DNA of 64,000 bases from Nitrosomonas sp. (GTDB lineage: Bacteria; Pseudomonadota; Gammaproteobacteria; Burkholderiales; Nitrosomonadaceae): contig JADJLM010000002.1 in NCBI GenBank assembly GCA_016710135.1, forward strand, positions 248,001 to 312,000, read 5' to 3'. Below the pieces are notes generated by a model, which was not told where the DNA came from, did not search any database, and saw only the letters and a list, made by a program, of their open reading frames with translations. Position numbers and translations under genes: made by a program. Numbering within the stretch: the stretch's first letter is position 1; each line of letters starts with the position of its first letter. Below, piece after piece: positions 1 through 8,226 of this stretch.

Positions 1-425
1 GACGATATGAAGGAGTGGATGAGCGTTTTATTGCTCGCTATGTAGACGAGGAAATATCAATTGGAAACTATGTCATCTCGGGTGGCGAATTGGCCGCCAT
101 GGTACTAATTGATAGTGTGGTGCGGCATCTTCCAGGTTCACTTGGAGATAATAATTCTGCAAAAGAAGATACTTTTTCGAATTTATTGCTTGAGTTTCCT
201 CAATATACTCGACCTGAAATTTTTAATGGAGAATCCGTACCAAGCGTACTATTATCAGGGAATCATGCAAAAATTAAGCGCTGGAGATTACAACAATCAT
301 TAGGCAAAACTTGGTTGAATCGGCCTGATTTGTTAGCCCAGAAACGTAAAAAGGGACTCTCAGAAGAAGAAGTACTTTTACTGGAAGAGTTTAAGCAGCA
401 ACAAGATTACAAAATTTCAGAATAG
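1..425 (+). CDS. trmD: tRNA (guanine37-N1)-methyltransferase TrmD, 5' truncated by window
   Basis: TrmD uses S-adenosylmethionine to methylate G37 next to the anticodon of several tRNAs, which prevents +1 frameshifting. The visible part is the C-terminal half. The frame is open from the window edge and reads RYEGVDERF, then the SPOUT trefoil-knot segment GNYVISGGELAAM that binds SAM, then the helical tRNA-binding C-terminal domain. The first in-frame GTG at 15 is internal, not the true start. It lies 26 bp upstream of rplS, matching the usual rpsP-rimM-trmD-rplS operon. No oddity is seen in the visible part. Confidence 0.96.
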   Translation, partial: RYEGVDERFIARYVDEEISIGNYVISGGELAAMVLIDSVVRHLPGSLGDNNSAKEDTFSNLLLEFPQYTRPEIFNGESVPSVLLSGNHAKIKRWRLQQSLGKTWLNRPDLLAQKRKKGLSEEEVLLLEEFKQQQDYKISE

Positions 426-451
426 AAAATAAGTGTATAGGAGTATATGTA

Positions 452-836
452 ATGAATCTGATTAAACAAATTGAGCAAGAAGAGATTGAGCGACTAGGTA
501 AAGTAATACCTAACTTTAATCCGGGTGATACGGTACAAGTCAATGTGAACGTAGTAGAGGGAGATCGGAAACGTATCCAAGCCTATGAGGGGGTTGTAAT
601 TGCAAAGCGTAATCGTGGGTTAAATTCTTCTTTTATTGTTCGAAAGATATCTAGCGGTGAGGGTAGAACGAACATTTCAAACTTATTCTCCAATGATTGC
701 AAGTATTGAAATAAAGCGACGTGGTGATGTTCGCCGCGCAAAATTGTATTATCTGAGGAATTTATCAGGTAAAGCAGCTAGAATTCGAGAAAAACTTACG
801 GTGCGTACTGAAGTAGCAGCGAATGATAAAAATTAA
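452..836 (+). CDS. rplS: 50S ribosomal protein L19, frameshifted in this sequence
   Basis: L19 sits at the 30S-50S interface of the ribosome. The frame starting at ATG 452 matches L19 up to RKISSGEG and then runs into unrelated residues and a stop at 709. The rest of L19 (VERTFQTYSP, then IKRRGDVRRAKLYYLR) is in the next frame and ends at TAA 834-836. Adding one G to the GGG at 661-663 restores one continuous protein of about 128 residues, close to the normal family length. L19 is normally essential and single copy, so a base-calling error is more likely than a real pseudogene. It follows trmD in the ribosomal operon and is closed by the hairpin at 837-867. Confidence 0.93.
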
Positions 837-867
837 ATTTTCTCTAATATTTTAGATTAGAGAAAAT
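837..867. terminator. Bidirectional-looking hairpin between rplS and nadC
   Basis: A perfect 12-bp inverted repeat (837-848 pairs with 856-867, 7-nt loop) starts directly after the rplS stop and lies between two convergent genes. On the minus strand it is followed by a T-rich stretch, so it fits best as the nadC terminator. On the plus strand there is no clear U-run, so termination of rplS here is less certain. Confidence 0.7.
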
Positions 868-914
868 GAATACTGAGGCGTGTATAGCTTGGCTTGGCAA
901 GTTCTCATCGGTAG

Positions 915-1754
915 CTAGTGTATAAATCGCATCGACAAATCAATTGCTTTGATATTTTTTGTTAAACTACCGATGGAAATGCGATCGATCCCTGTTTCGG
1001 CGACCGAGCGCACATTTGATAGCGTTATATTGCCGGATGCTTCTAGGATAGCTGGTTGAGTGCATTGTTGATTTAATACAACCGCTTTATGCAGCGTTCC
1101 GATTTCGAAATTATCTAATAAGACCATCGTCGCGCCAGACTGGAGTGCCTGGTGTAACTCATCGAGTGTCTCGACTTCAATTTCTATCATAGTCCCATCG
1201 GGTGAAATCATTCTAGCCTTGCTTAGGGCCTGCGCTATGCTACCTGCAGCAATAATGTGATTTTCTTTAATCAGGATGCCATCGTATAAACCGATACGAT
1301 GATTGGTTCCGCCACCGCATCTTACTGCATATTTTTCGGCGTATCGAAGACCGGGAAGTGTTTTCCGAGTATCGACAATTAACGCGCGTGTATCAGATAC
1401 AGCCTCAACATATTGACGAGTTTGTGTAGCAACGGCAGAAAGAAATTGTAGAAAATTCAGCGCTGAGCGTTCTGCAGTTAATATCGCACGTGCATTTCCT
1501 TTAATTTTGCATAAAATTTGATTGGGTTGAAGAACATCCCCTTCTTTGACGAACCAATGGATTGCAATATCTGATGAAAGCTGATTAAAGCAAGCTTCAA
1601 ACCAAGTATTACCACATAAAATTGTTGCTTCCCTACTTATCACTTGTGCAGTGACAATCATATCACCGGGGATGAGTTGCGCTGTTAAATCACCGCTTCC
1701 AACATCTTCGGCGAGTGCCATCGCTACATTTTTTTGAATTTCGTTGATTTGCAT
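915..1754 (-). CDS. nadC: Nicotinate-nucleotide pyrophosphorylase (quinolinate phosphoribosyltransferase)
   Basis: NadC converts quinolinate and PRPP to nicotinate mononucleotide, CO2 and pyrophosphate in de novo NAD synthesis in the cytoplasm. The 279-residue protein has the usual family length. It shows the type II phosphoribosyltransferase core: VDTRKTLPGLRYAEKYAV followed by GGGTNHR and GLYDGILIKENH, which carry the substrate-binding Arg, His and Lys residues. The C-terminal part has EIEVETLDE and the barrel loop EASGNITLSN. It is transcribed towards rplS and shares the hairpin at 837-867. No nadA or nadB lies nearby. Confidence 0.96.
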   Translation of the reverse strand: MQINEIQKNVAMALAEDVGSGDLTAQLIPGDMIVTAQVISREATILCGNTWFEACFNQLSSDIAIHWFVKEGDVLQPNQILCKIKGNARAILTAERSALNFLQFLSAVATQTRQYVEAVSDTRALIVDTRKTLPGLRYAEKYAVRCGGGTNHRIGLYDGILIKENHIIAAGSIAQALSKARMISPDGTMIEIEVETLDELHQALQSGATMVLLDNFEIGTLHKAVVLNQQCTQPAILEASGNITLSNVRSVAETGIDRISIGSLTKNIKAIDLSMRFIH

Positions 1755-1920
1755 TCTGAAAACTCATATTAATTCAGGCTTAATTAAACCATAGTAGTGC
1801 AGATTTCTACGATAAATTGCACATTAAGTCTTTTGAAACTGTTAGGTCGAAGTTAAAGCCTCCAACTCAATTTATTATTGCCGTACATAACGTTATCTAC
1901 TAGAAAAGTTGGAGATGAAA

Positions 1921-3321
1921 ATGAATTGGACTACAAGCCTACAAAAGGAATCAAAATTATCCACGCTAATTAAGGAATTTCATTCCCTTTTGTACAATTT
2001 GTATTGTGGCCTCAAATTATTGGCATTTCGAAGTGATCAGCTTAAATGCCTAACGGTTTCGCACGATCAACTTTTCTTATTGCTCATCTGTTACGGATTA
2101 ACCGCGGTTATTGCGACCTACTGGATAACGGAACGGCCAGTGTTTGAATGGTATGGTTTGGGTTATCTCGGGATTGAATTAATTGGTATTTTATTAATTG
2201 GCTTCTTATTGGCCAAATTCTCCAGGAAAAAAGACTTAATACTAAAGTTTTTGATTCTGGTTTACTGCATTTCACCTTTTCTAATTCTGATTTTTTCCTT
2301 AATCTTATCAAAGCTACCTGACGGATATTATTTGCTAGGCTATCTTGTTTTTCTTGTATGGAAGTATAGTACTTATTATCACATCGTATTACAAATACAA
2401 GACCAGAACAAGATCACGGCATTGATGATGACTTGTGGACTTTTCATAACAGCCTATCCATTAATCATTCATTCGCATACATTGACTTTTTGGTACGAAG
2501 ATTATTATCAAACGAATGAGCGATCGATCTACACAGGGGATATTCTTAATTACGTAAATCAAGAGCAGCTTTATTATGATCAATATCGGCTCTTGCATAA
2601 TGCATTGAATCTAATTCACCCAGGAGCGCTAGGGAAACCTGAAATATTTTTTGTTGGATTTGGCTCAGATGCAACTCAGGATGTTTTTATGAGAGAAACC
2701 AAGCACATTCAGAATGCAAGCAATGCACATCTTGGCACAATTGATCGATCAATGGTAATGATTAATAACGTAAAAACGATGGATTCTATTCCTTTGGCGA
2801 CGTCAACGAATCTAGCACTTTCACTAGCACATATCAGTCGAAAAATGAACTTAGAGGAGGACGTGCTGTTTTTGTATTTAACTAGTCATGGTAGTAGTAA
2901 TCATGAACTTGCCGTCAATATGTGGTTACTGGATCTTAATGATATTCGTCCAGAAGATATCAAAGCATACTTAGATGAAGCAGGAATCCGCTGGCGTGTC
3001 ATTCTCATTTCGGCTTGCTATTCAGGCGGATTTATTCAAAAACTCCAGAATGAAAATAGTTTAATTTTTACCGCTGCAGCTGCTGATAAAACATCGTTTG
3101 GTTGCGTAAACGAAAATGAATTTACTTATTTTGGAGAAGCGTTATTTGACCAAATTAAACGAGAACCTTATTCCCTTGAAGCAAGTTTTAAAATGGCAAT
3201 TGAAAATATTAAGCAACGTGAATTATCTGAAGATTTACCGCACTCAGAACCTCAGCTATTTATAGGAAATATGATGCTAGATAAGTTAAAGCAGTTAGAA
3301 CAAGAGATAAGATTCCATTGA
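1921..3321 (+). CDS. Membrane-anchored C13 (legumain-like) cysteine peptidase
   Basis: The C-terminal half is a caspase-fold C13-type peptidase domain. YLTSHGSS supplies the catalytic His (about residue 323) and ILISACYSGG the catalytic Cys (about residue 366), each after a hydrophobic strand as in legumain and the GPI-transamidase catalytic subunit. The N-terminal 200 residues hold four to six hydrophobic segments, so the enzyme is probably anchored in the inner membrane; the side it faces is not decided here. ATG 1921 is preferred over TTG 1909 and ATG 1915 because GGAG at 1911-1914 is correctly spaced only for 1921. It stands alone between nadC and yebC. The substrate is unknown; maturation of surface proteins is only a guess. 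Confidence 0.8.
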   Translation: MNWTTSLQKESKLSTLIKEFHSLLYNLYCGLKLLAFRSDQLKCLTVSHDQLFLLLICYGLTAVIATYWITERPVFEWYGLGYLGIELIGILLIGFLLAKFSRKKDLILKFLILVYCISPFLILIFSLILSKLPDGYYLLGYLVFLVWKYSTYYHIVLQIQDQNKITALMMTCGLFITAYPLIIHSHTLTFWYEDYYQTNERSIYTGDILNYVNQEQLYYDQYRLLHNALNLIHPGALGKPEIFFVGFGSDATQDVFMRETKHIQNASNAHLGTIDRSMVMINNVKTMDSIPLATSTNLALSLAHISRKMNLEEDVLFLYLTSHGSSNHELAVNMWLLDLNDIRPEDIKAYLDEAGIRWRVILISACYSGGFIQKLQNENSLIFTAAAADKTSFGCVNENEFTYFGEALFDQIKREPYSLEASFKMAIENIKQRELSEDLPHSEPQLFIGNMMLDKLKQLEQEIRFH

Positions 3322-3735
3322 TCTTTTCTATCTAGTAGTCACGATCTGATCTGACAGTTACTCGATTAGACGACGTATAAGTCAGACCAGATACTGCTGC
3401 TTAACTTGGTATACTTATCATTTTAATTTTCTTTTCCCTTAATTAGTTTGCTTGATATGCATCCACTGTCGTGAGCAATGGTTCGTCTTGGGTTGATGCT
3501 AGCTTTCTGCACCTTTTATTGCTTTAGCTATGATCTATACGGAACAAGTTGGTCAGCTATCGATATGAATATCCCGCATAATGAATCGATATTAGTAATA
3601 GGGTGAATTTTGTAGGAGTGACTAATTATCATAAATTTATTATTGCACTACTTTATCCTCAAGTGATGGAGTGCTAGGATTACAATCTTATTGTTTAAGA
3701 ATCACAATATCTAGCGAACTGAGGAAGAAAACTAA
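3322..3735. other. Intergenic region with one imperfect inverted repeat
   Basis: This 414-bp gap between the C13 peptidase gene and yebC holds no convincing gene. An inverted repeat with 11 of 12 pairs (3344-3355 with 3381-3392, loop about 25 nt) lies shortly after the peptidase stop. It has no U-run, so it is not a clear terminator. The yebC ribosome-binding site GAGGAAG is at the right edge. I see no tRNA or recognised small RNA. Confidence 0.4.
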
Positions 3736-4461
3736 ATGGCGGGTCATAGTAAATGGGCTAATATCAAGCATAAGAAGGCTGCTCAAGATGCAAAACGCGG
3801 TAAGATCTTTACGCGATTAATCAAAGAAATTACGATTGCAGCGAGGCTTGGTGGAGGAGATCCAAATAGTAATCCACGCTTACGGTTAGCGATTGATAAA
3901 GCCTATGAGCAAAATATGCCCAAAGACAATATCGAAAGAGCAATTAAGCGAGGATGTGGTGATCTGGAAGGGGTTAGTTATGAGGAAATTCGTTATGAGG
4001 GCTATGGAATAGGCGGAGCTGCGATTATGGTTGACTGCATGACCGATAATAAAACGAGAACTGTGGCAGATGTGCGCCATGCTTTTACAAAGTATGGCGG
4101 TAATCTTGGAACAGATGGATCGGTCGCCTTTTTATTTAACCATTGTGGCCAATTGCTTTATCCACCAGGAACCGATGAAAATAAATTAATCGAAACAGCC
4201 TTGGAAGTTGGCGCTGAAGATATTATTCATCATGAAGATGATAGTTTGGAAGTAGTAACTGCGCCGTATGATTTTGTCACTGTAAAAGCTGAGTTAGAAA
4301 AGGTAGGTTTTAAGGCTGAATTTGCTGAAGTAACGATGAAACCGACGAATGAAACTTTGTTGTCGGATGAAGACGCGATCAAAATGCAGAAGCTATTGGA
4401 TGCTTTGGAAAACATTGATGATGTTCAAGATGTTTATACAACTGCTGTTATGGCTGAATAG
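3736..4461 (+). CDS. yebC: YebC/TACO1-family protein
   Basis: The family was named for DNA-binding transcriptional regulators (YebC/PmpR), and some members are reported to help ribosomes through difficult nascent peptides, like mitochondrial TACO1. The 241-residue length is standard. The start MAGHSKWANIKHKKAAQDAK is the family hallmark, followed by IFTRLIKEITIAAR and NPRLRLAIDKA. The ribosome-binding site GAGGAAG precedes ATG 3736. It lies directly upstream of ruvC, a very common proteobacterial arrangement and probably one operon. No unusual feature is seen. Confidence 0.96.
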   Translation: MAGHSKWANIKHKKAAQDAKRGKIFTRLIKEITIAARLGGGDPNSNPRLRLAIDKAYEQNMPKDNIERAIKRGCGDLEGVSYEEIRYEGYGIGGAAIMVDCMTDNKTRTVADVRHAFTKYGGNLGTDGSVAFLFNHCGQLLYPPGTDENKLIETALEVGAEDIIHHEDDSLEVVTAPYDFVTVKAELEKVGFKAEFAEVTMKPTNETLLSDEDAIKMQKLLDALENIDDVQDVYTTAVMAE

Positions 4462-4485
4462 CCTTTTTGCTGAAGAGGAGAAGAA

Positions 4486-4977
4486 ATTCGCATTCTTGGC
4501 ATAGACCCAGGACTACGTATTACAGGTTTTGGTGTTATTGATAAAGTTGGCAATAAGTTAACCTATGTCAGTAGTGGCTGTATCAAGACATCCGGCGATC
4601 AGCTACCACAGCGCTTAAAGATAATTTTTGATAGCCTTAAAATGATTATTTGTGAGCATGAACCGCATCATGTCGCAATCGAGCACATATTTGTTAATAT
4701 CAACCCCAAATCGACATTATTGCTGGGTCAAGCGCGAGGCGCTGCTATTTGTGCAGCAGTCATTCATAATCTTATGGTGACAGAGTATACAGCACTACAA
4801 ATTAAGCAAGCAGTCGTGGGAAACGGCCATGCTGCAAAAGAACAAGTACAGGAAATGGTCATGCGATTATTAAATCTAGGTAGTAAGCCTGGTACTGATG
4901 CGGCTGATGCACTGGCTTGCGCAATTTGTCACGCGCATAGTTCAGTGGGAAGCCGATCTAATCTTAGTCTCAGGTAA
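4486..4977 (+). CDS. ruvC: Crossover junction endodeoxyribonuclease RuvC, apparent ATT start
   Basis: RuvC resolves Holliday junctions bound by RuvAB. The protein begins RILGIDPGLRITGFGVI, giving the first catalytic Asp. IEHIFVN carries the catalytic Glu, and GTDAADALA near the C-terminus carries the last acidic pair. About 163 residues is slightly short but within family range. No ATG, GTG or TTG lies at the expected place: the codon before RILGIDPG is ATT at 4486-4488, five bases after the ribosome-binding site GAGGAG (4475-4480). Either ATT is used, as in infC, or the true codon is ATG and a G has been misread. The first ATG inside the frame (4642) would remove the first catalytic residue. 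It leads the ruvC-ruvA-ruvB operon. Confidence 0.9.
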   Translation: MRILGIDPGLRITGFGVIDKVGNKLTYVSSGCIKTSGDQLPQRLKIIFDSLKMIICEHEPHHVAIEHIFVNINPKSTLLLGQARGAAICAAVIHNLMVTEYTALQIKQAVVGNGHAAKEQVQEMVMRLLNLGSKPGTDAADALACAICHAHSSVGSRSNLSLR

Positions 4978-4989
4978 AATGACTTAGGT

Positions 4990-5568
4990 ATGATAGCGAA
5001 AATATCGGGTATGCTGCTTGAGAAACATCCCCCTCAAGTTTTGGTTGACGTGCATGGCATTGGCTACGAAATTGATGTACCCATGAGCACGTTTTATCAC
5101 CTTCCTACGGTTGGGGAGGTGGTTACACTCCATACGCATCTTCTGATTCGAGAAGATGCTCATCTGTTGTTTGGATTTTCTACTATTGAAGAGCGTGCTG
5201 CGTTTCGTCAATTAATCAAAATTTCAGGTATAGGTGCGAGAACGGCGCTCTCACTGCTATCTGGACTGAGTGTGCTTGATTTACAAGAAACTGTCGTTAA
5301 TCAAGATGCTGAGAGATTAATCAAGGTTCCAGGAATTGGAAAAAAAACTGCAGAAAGGTTATTACTTGAATTACGCGATAAACTGAATATCCAGATACAA
5401 CCGTGTTCCAGCGATTTCCCTGAAGCGAATAATCATGACATACTCAATGCGTTATTCTCGTTAGGTTATAATGATCGGGAAATAGGATGGGTAACTAAGC
5501 AAATTCCTAAAGAGACAACGGTCTCAGAAGGTATCAAACAGGCGTTGAAACTTCTTTCAAATAAATAA
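4990..5568 (+). CDS. ruvA: Holliday junction branch-migration protein RuvA
   Basis: RuvA is a tetramer that binds four-way junctions and loads the RuvB motor. The 192-residue protein has the N-terminal OB-fold (MIAKISGMLLEKHPP, VDVHGIGYEIDVP), two helix-hairpin-helix motifs (LIKISGIGARTALSLL and LIKVPGIGKKTAERLL) and the small C-terminal RuvB-binding domain (LFSLGYNDREI). The start is 12 bp after the ruvC stop, so translation within one operon is expected. Confidence 0.96.
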   Translation: MIAKISGMLLEKHPPQVLVDVHGIGYEIDVPMSTFYHLPTVGEVVTLHTHLLIREDAHLLFGFSTIEERAAFRQLIKISGIGARTALSLLSGLSVLDLQETVVNQDAERLIKVPGIGKKTAERLLLELRDKLNIQIQPCSSDFPEANNHDILNALFSLGYNDREIGWVTKQIPKETTVSEGIKQALKLLSNK

Positions 5569-5597
5569 CAGCATCTCGTGACCCCAGTAAATCAAAC

Positions 5598-6629
5598 GTG
5601 ATAGAAACGGACCGTATTATTTCTGCAGCCCCTTTTTCCCAAAAGGAAGAGGCGATGGAACGCGCTTTACGTCCGAAACAACTTGAGGAATATATCGGGC
5701 AGGAAAAAATCCGGGAGCAATTACAGATTTTTATTGAAGCTGCTCGTCGCCGTAAGGAATCACTTGATCATGTTCTGCTTTTTGGACCGCCCGGATTAGG
5801 TAAAACCACGTTGGCCCATATTATTGCTAGAGAAATGGCAGTCAATATGCGTCAAACCTCGGGTCCTGTACTTGAGAAACCAGGAGATTTGGCTGCATTA
5901 CTCACTAATCTTGAACCGCATGATGTTCTTTTTATTGACGAAATTCACAGACTTTCTTCCGTCGTCGAAGAAATTCTCTACCCGGCACTTGAGGATTATC
6001 AGCTTGATATCATGATTGGAGAAGGACCATCTGCTCGATCGGTAAAGATTGATTTACCTCCTTTTACGCTTGTAGGAGCGACAACTCGTGCAGGCATGCT
6101 GACTAATCCGTTAAGAGACCGGTTTGGTATTGTTTCACGATTAGAGTTTTATACCTCAGAAGAATTGAGTAAAATTGTGCTCCGTTCCGCACAATTGATG
6201 AATGTGGATATTCAATTAGCGGGTGCCATGGAAATCGCAAGTCGGGCGCGTGGTACACCTCGCATTGCAAATCGACTATTGCGACGAGTACGCGACTTTT
6301 CTGAAATCAAAGCGCAAGGTCAAGTAACTCAGGCCATTGCTGATTCAGCTTTAAGAATGCTGGATGTCGATGAAGTGGGTTTAGATATTCTCGATAGAAA
6401 GTTTTTGCTAGCGATTATAGAAAAATTTGAGGGGGGACCGGTTGGCATCGATAATCTTGCTGCAGTCATTAACGAGGAGCGTGACACGATAGAAGATGTT
6501 ATTGAGCCTTATTTGATTCAGCAAGGCTATCTTAAACGAACGCCTCGAGGGCGAGTTGCGACAGACTTAACCTATCAACATTTTAAACTATTACCTTCCA
6601 GAGATAACCAAAATGGGGATTTGTGGTGA
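5598..6629 (+). CDS. ruvB: Holliday junction branch-migration ATPase RuvB
   Basis: RuvB is the hexameric AAA+ motor that drives branch migration with RuvA. Walker A is GPPGLGKT at residues 63-70 and Walker B is LFIDEIHRL near 111-119. GATTRAGMLTNPLRDRF carries sensor 1 and the arginine finger. The C-terminal winged helix ends LKRTPRGRVATDL. GTG 5598 gives 343 residues, the usual length, and leaves a 29-bp gap after ruvA. No oddity is seen. Confidence 0.97.
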   Translation: MIETDRIISAAPFSQKEEAMERALRPKQLEEYIGQEKIREQLQIFIEAARRRKESLDHVLLFGPPGLGKTTLAHIIAREMAVNMRQTSGPVLEKPGDLAALLTNLEPHDVLFIDEIHRLSSVVEEILYPALEDYQLDIMIGEGPSARSVKIDLPPFTLVGATTRAGMLTNPLRDRFGIVSRLEFYTSEELSKIVLRSAQLMNVDIQLAGAMEIASRARGTPRIANRLLRRVRDFSEIKAQGQVTQAIADSALRMLDVDEVGLDILDRKFLLAIIEKFEGGPVGIDNLAAVINEERDTIEDVIEPYLIQQGYLKRTPRGRVATDLTYQHFKLLPSRDNQNGDLW

Positions 6630-6661
6630 AAATTTGAAGTAAAATTATTATCATTATTGAA

Positions 6662-7096
6662 GTGAATACAACAAGCCATATACCAGCCTTTCCTGAAGAT
6701 AGCGTTTTCGCGCATCCTGTTCGTGTTTATTATCAGGATACCGATACGGGCGGGGTTGTCTACCATGCATCCTATCTCAATTTTCTAGAACGCGCTCGCT
6801 ATGAATGGTTGCGGGATATTGGCTTTAGTGTTGATTTCTTGATTAAAGAACATAAAACAATCTTTTTGATTCGATCTCTTAGTATTGAATATTTCAAACC
6901 AGCTGTATTAGATGATTTATTGCAGGTCACTGTAAAAGTTGTTGATATGGGTAGAAGTCACATTACGTTATCTCAACAAGTAATACGTGATCAAGTTAAC
7001 TTGGTGAGTGCTACGATTCATGTGGTATGTGTTAGTGTAGATAACTTGAGACCAATCCGTATTCCAATTCCACTTCTTCAACGAATTAATCCCTAA
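6662..7096 (+). CDS. ybgC: Tol-Pal system-associated acyl-CoA thioesterase YbgC
   Basis: YbgC is a hotdog-fold thioesterase that heads tol-pal operons and is linked to phospholipid metabolism at the inner membrane. The 144-residue protein has the diagnostic stretch VYYQDTDTGGVVYHASYLNF, in which the Asp of DTDTGGVVYH is the expected catalytic residue, then LERARYEWLR. The GTG start at 6662 gives the normal N-terminus before the conserved HPVRVYY. It is 6 bp upstream of tolQ. Confidence 0.94.
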   Translation: MNTTSHIPAFPEDSVFAHPVRVYYQDTDTGGVVYHASYLNFLERARYEWLRDIGFSVDFLIKEHKTIFLIRSLSIEYFKPAVLDDLLQVTVKVVDMGRSHITLSQQVIRDQVNLVSATIHVVCVSVDNLRPIRIPIPLLQRINP

Positions 7097-7102
7097 ATTT
7101 AT

Positions 7103-7786
7103 ATGAGCGCAACTGTAACCCAAGATATGTCACTGTTACATCTTGTAACGAGTGCGAGCCTTCCTGTTCAATTGGTCATGATGATGCTGCTGATTGCATC
7201 ATTACTTTCCTGGTGGTTTATTTTCAGAAAATTGTTTGCGATAAGAGAGGCTATTAAGCAAAGCGATGAGTTTGAAAACACCTTTTGGAGAGGGGTAGAT
7301 TTGAATACGCTTTACCAGCGTGCTGCTGGTGCAAGAGATAGAGCCGGAAGTATGGAGCGTATTTTTGAGGCGGGATTTCGTGAATTTACCAAGCATCAGT
7401 CAGGAATGGATATTGGTGCAATTATGGATAGTACCCGAGGAGCCATGAGAGCAGCTTATCAACGTGAGATGGATCGACTTGAAGCGCATTTGTCATTTTT
7501 GGCAACGGTTGGATCAGTAAGTCCCTACGTTGGATTATTTGGAACTGTCTGGGGGATCATGAATTCGTTTCGTGAGTTATCGAATTTAACGCAAGCGACC
7601 ATTGCGCATGTTGCTCCTGGCATCGCAGAGGCACTCATTGCAACAGCGATGGGCTTATTCGCTGCGATACCTGCTGTCATTGCATATAACCGTTATGCCA
7701 GTGATACCAGCCAGCTAGCCACACGCTATGAAAGTTTTATGGAAGAATTATCAAATGTTTTGCAACGACGTGCTGTAAAACTTTAG
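7103..7786 (+). CDS. tolQ: Tol-Pal system proton-channel subunit TolQ
   Basis: TolQ with TolR forms the inner-membrane proton-driven motor that energises TolA. The 227-residue protein has three membrane segments: one near residues 20-43, and two near 130-155 and 165-190 within GSVSPYVGLFGTVWGIMNSF and AEALIATAMGLFAAIPAVIA, the MotA/TolQ/ExbB signature. The cytoplasmic domain lies between the first and second segments. It sits between ybgC and tolR in the operon. Confidence 0.96.
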   Translation: MSATVTQDMSLLHLVTSASLPVQLVMMMLLIASLLSWWFIFRKLFAIREAIKQSDEFENTFWRGVDLNTLYQRAAGARDRAGSMERIFEAGFREFTKHQSGMDIGAIMDSTRGAMRAAYQREMDRLEAHLSFLATVGSVSPYVGLFGTVWGIMNSFRELSNLTQATIAHVAPGIAEALIATAMGLFAAIPAVIAYNRYASDTSQLATRYESFMEELSNVLQRRAVKL

Positions 7787-7801
7787 AATTCCAGGAAGCG
7801 A

Positions 7802-8218
7802 ATGGCTAATCTTCGAAATAAGCGTCGTTTAATGAATGAAATCAATGTGGTTCCTTACATTGATGTGATGTTAGTTTTGCTCATCATTTTTATGATAACT
7901 GCACCTCTTATTCCACCGGGGCAGGTTGAATTACCCTCAATTGGTAAATCATCGAGTCCACCGGTCGAACCGCTAGAAGTGACCATTGCAGCGGATGGCA
8001 ATCTGACGTTACGTGATCGGTCACGCGTGGGTGATGAACAAAAGGTTAATCGCACGCAACTCATTGCTATTATAAAAAGTAAGCAAGCACAGAATACAGA
8101 ACAACCCGTTGTAATTGCTGCCGATAAGAACGTCCGATATGAAGAAGTGATTAATGTTATGGATGTTCTGGAGCAAGAACAGGTCAAGAAAGTAGGATTG
8201 TTGATCAAGCCCAAATAG
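7802..8218 (+). CDS. tolR: Tol-Pal system motor subunit TolR
   Basis: TolR pairs with TolQ. A single N-terminal membrane helix contains the proton-carrying Asp in VVPYIDVMLVLLIIFMI. The rest is a periplasmic ExbD/TolR domain ending in EQEQVKKVGLLIKPK. The 138-residue length is normal. The gene begins 15 bp after tolQ and is followed by tolA 8 bp later. Confidence 0.96.
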   Translation: MANLRNKRRLMNEINVVPYIDVMLVLLIIFMITAPLIPPGQVELPSIGKSSSPPVEPLEVTIAADGNLTLRDRSRVGDEQKVNRTQLIAIIKSKQAQNTEQPVVIAADKNVRYEEVINVMDVLEQEQVKKVGLLIKPK

Positions 8219-8226
8219 ATGTAGCA

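Noticed and set aside
3344..3392. A terminator or small RNA after the C13 peptidase gene.
   Set aside because: The stem has one mismatch and a long loop and is not followed by a U-run; it was kept only as an inverted repeat.
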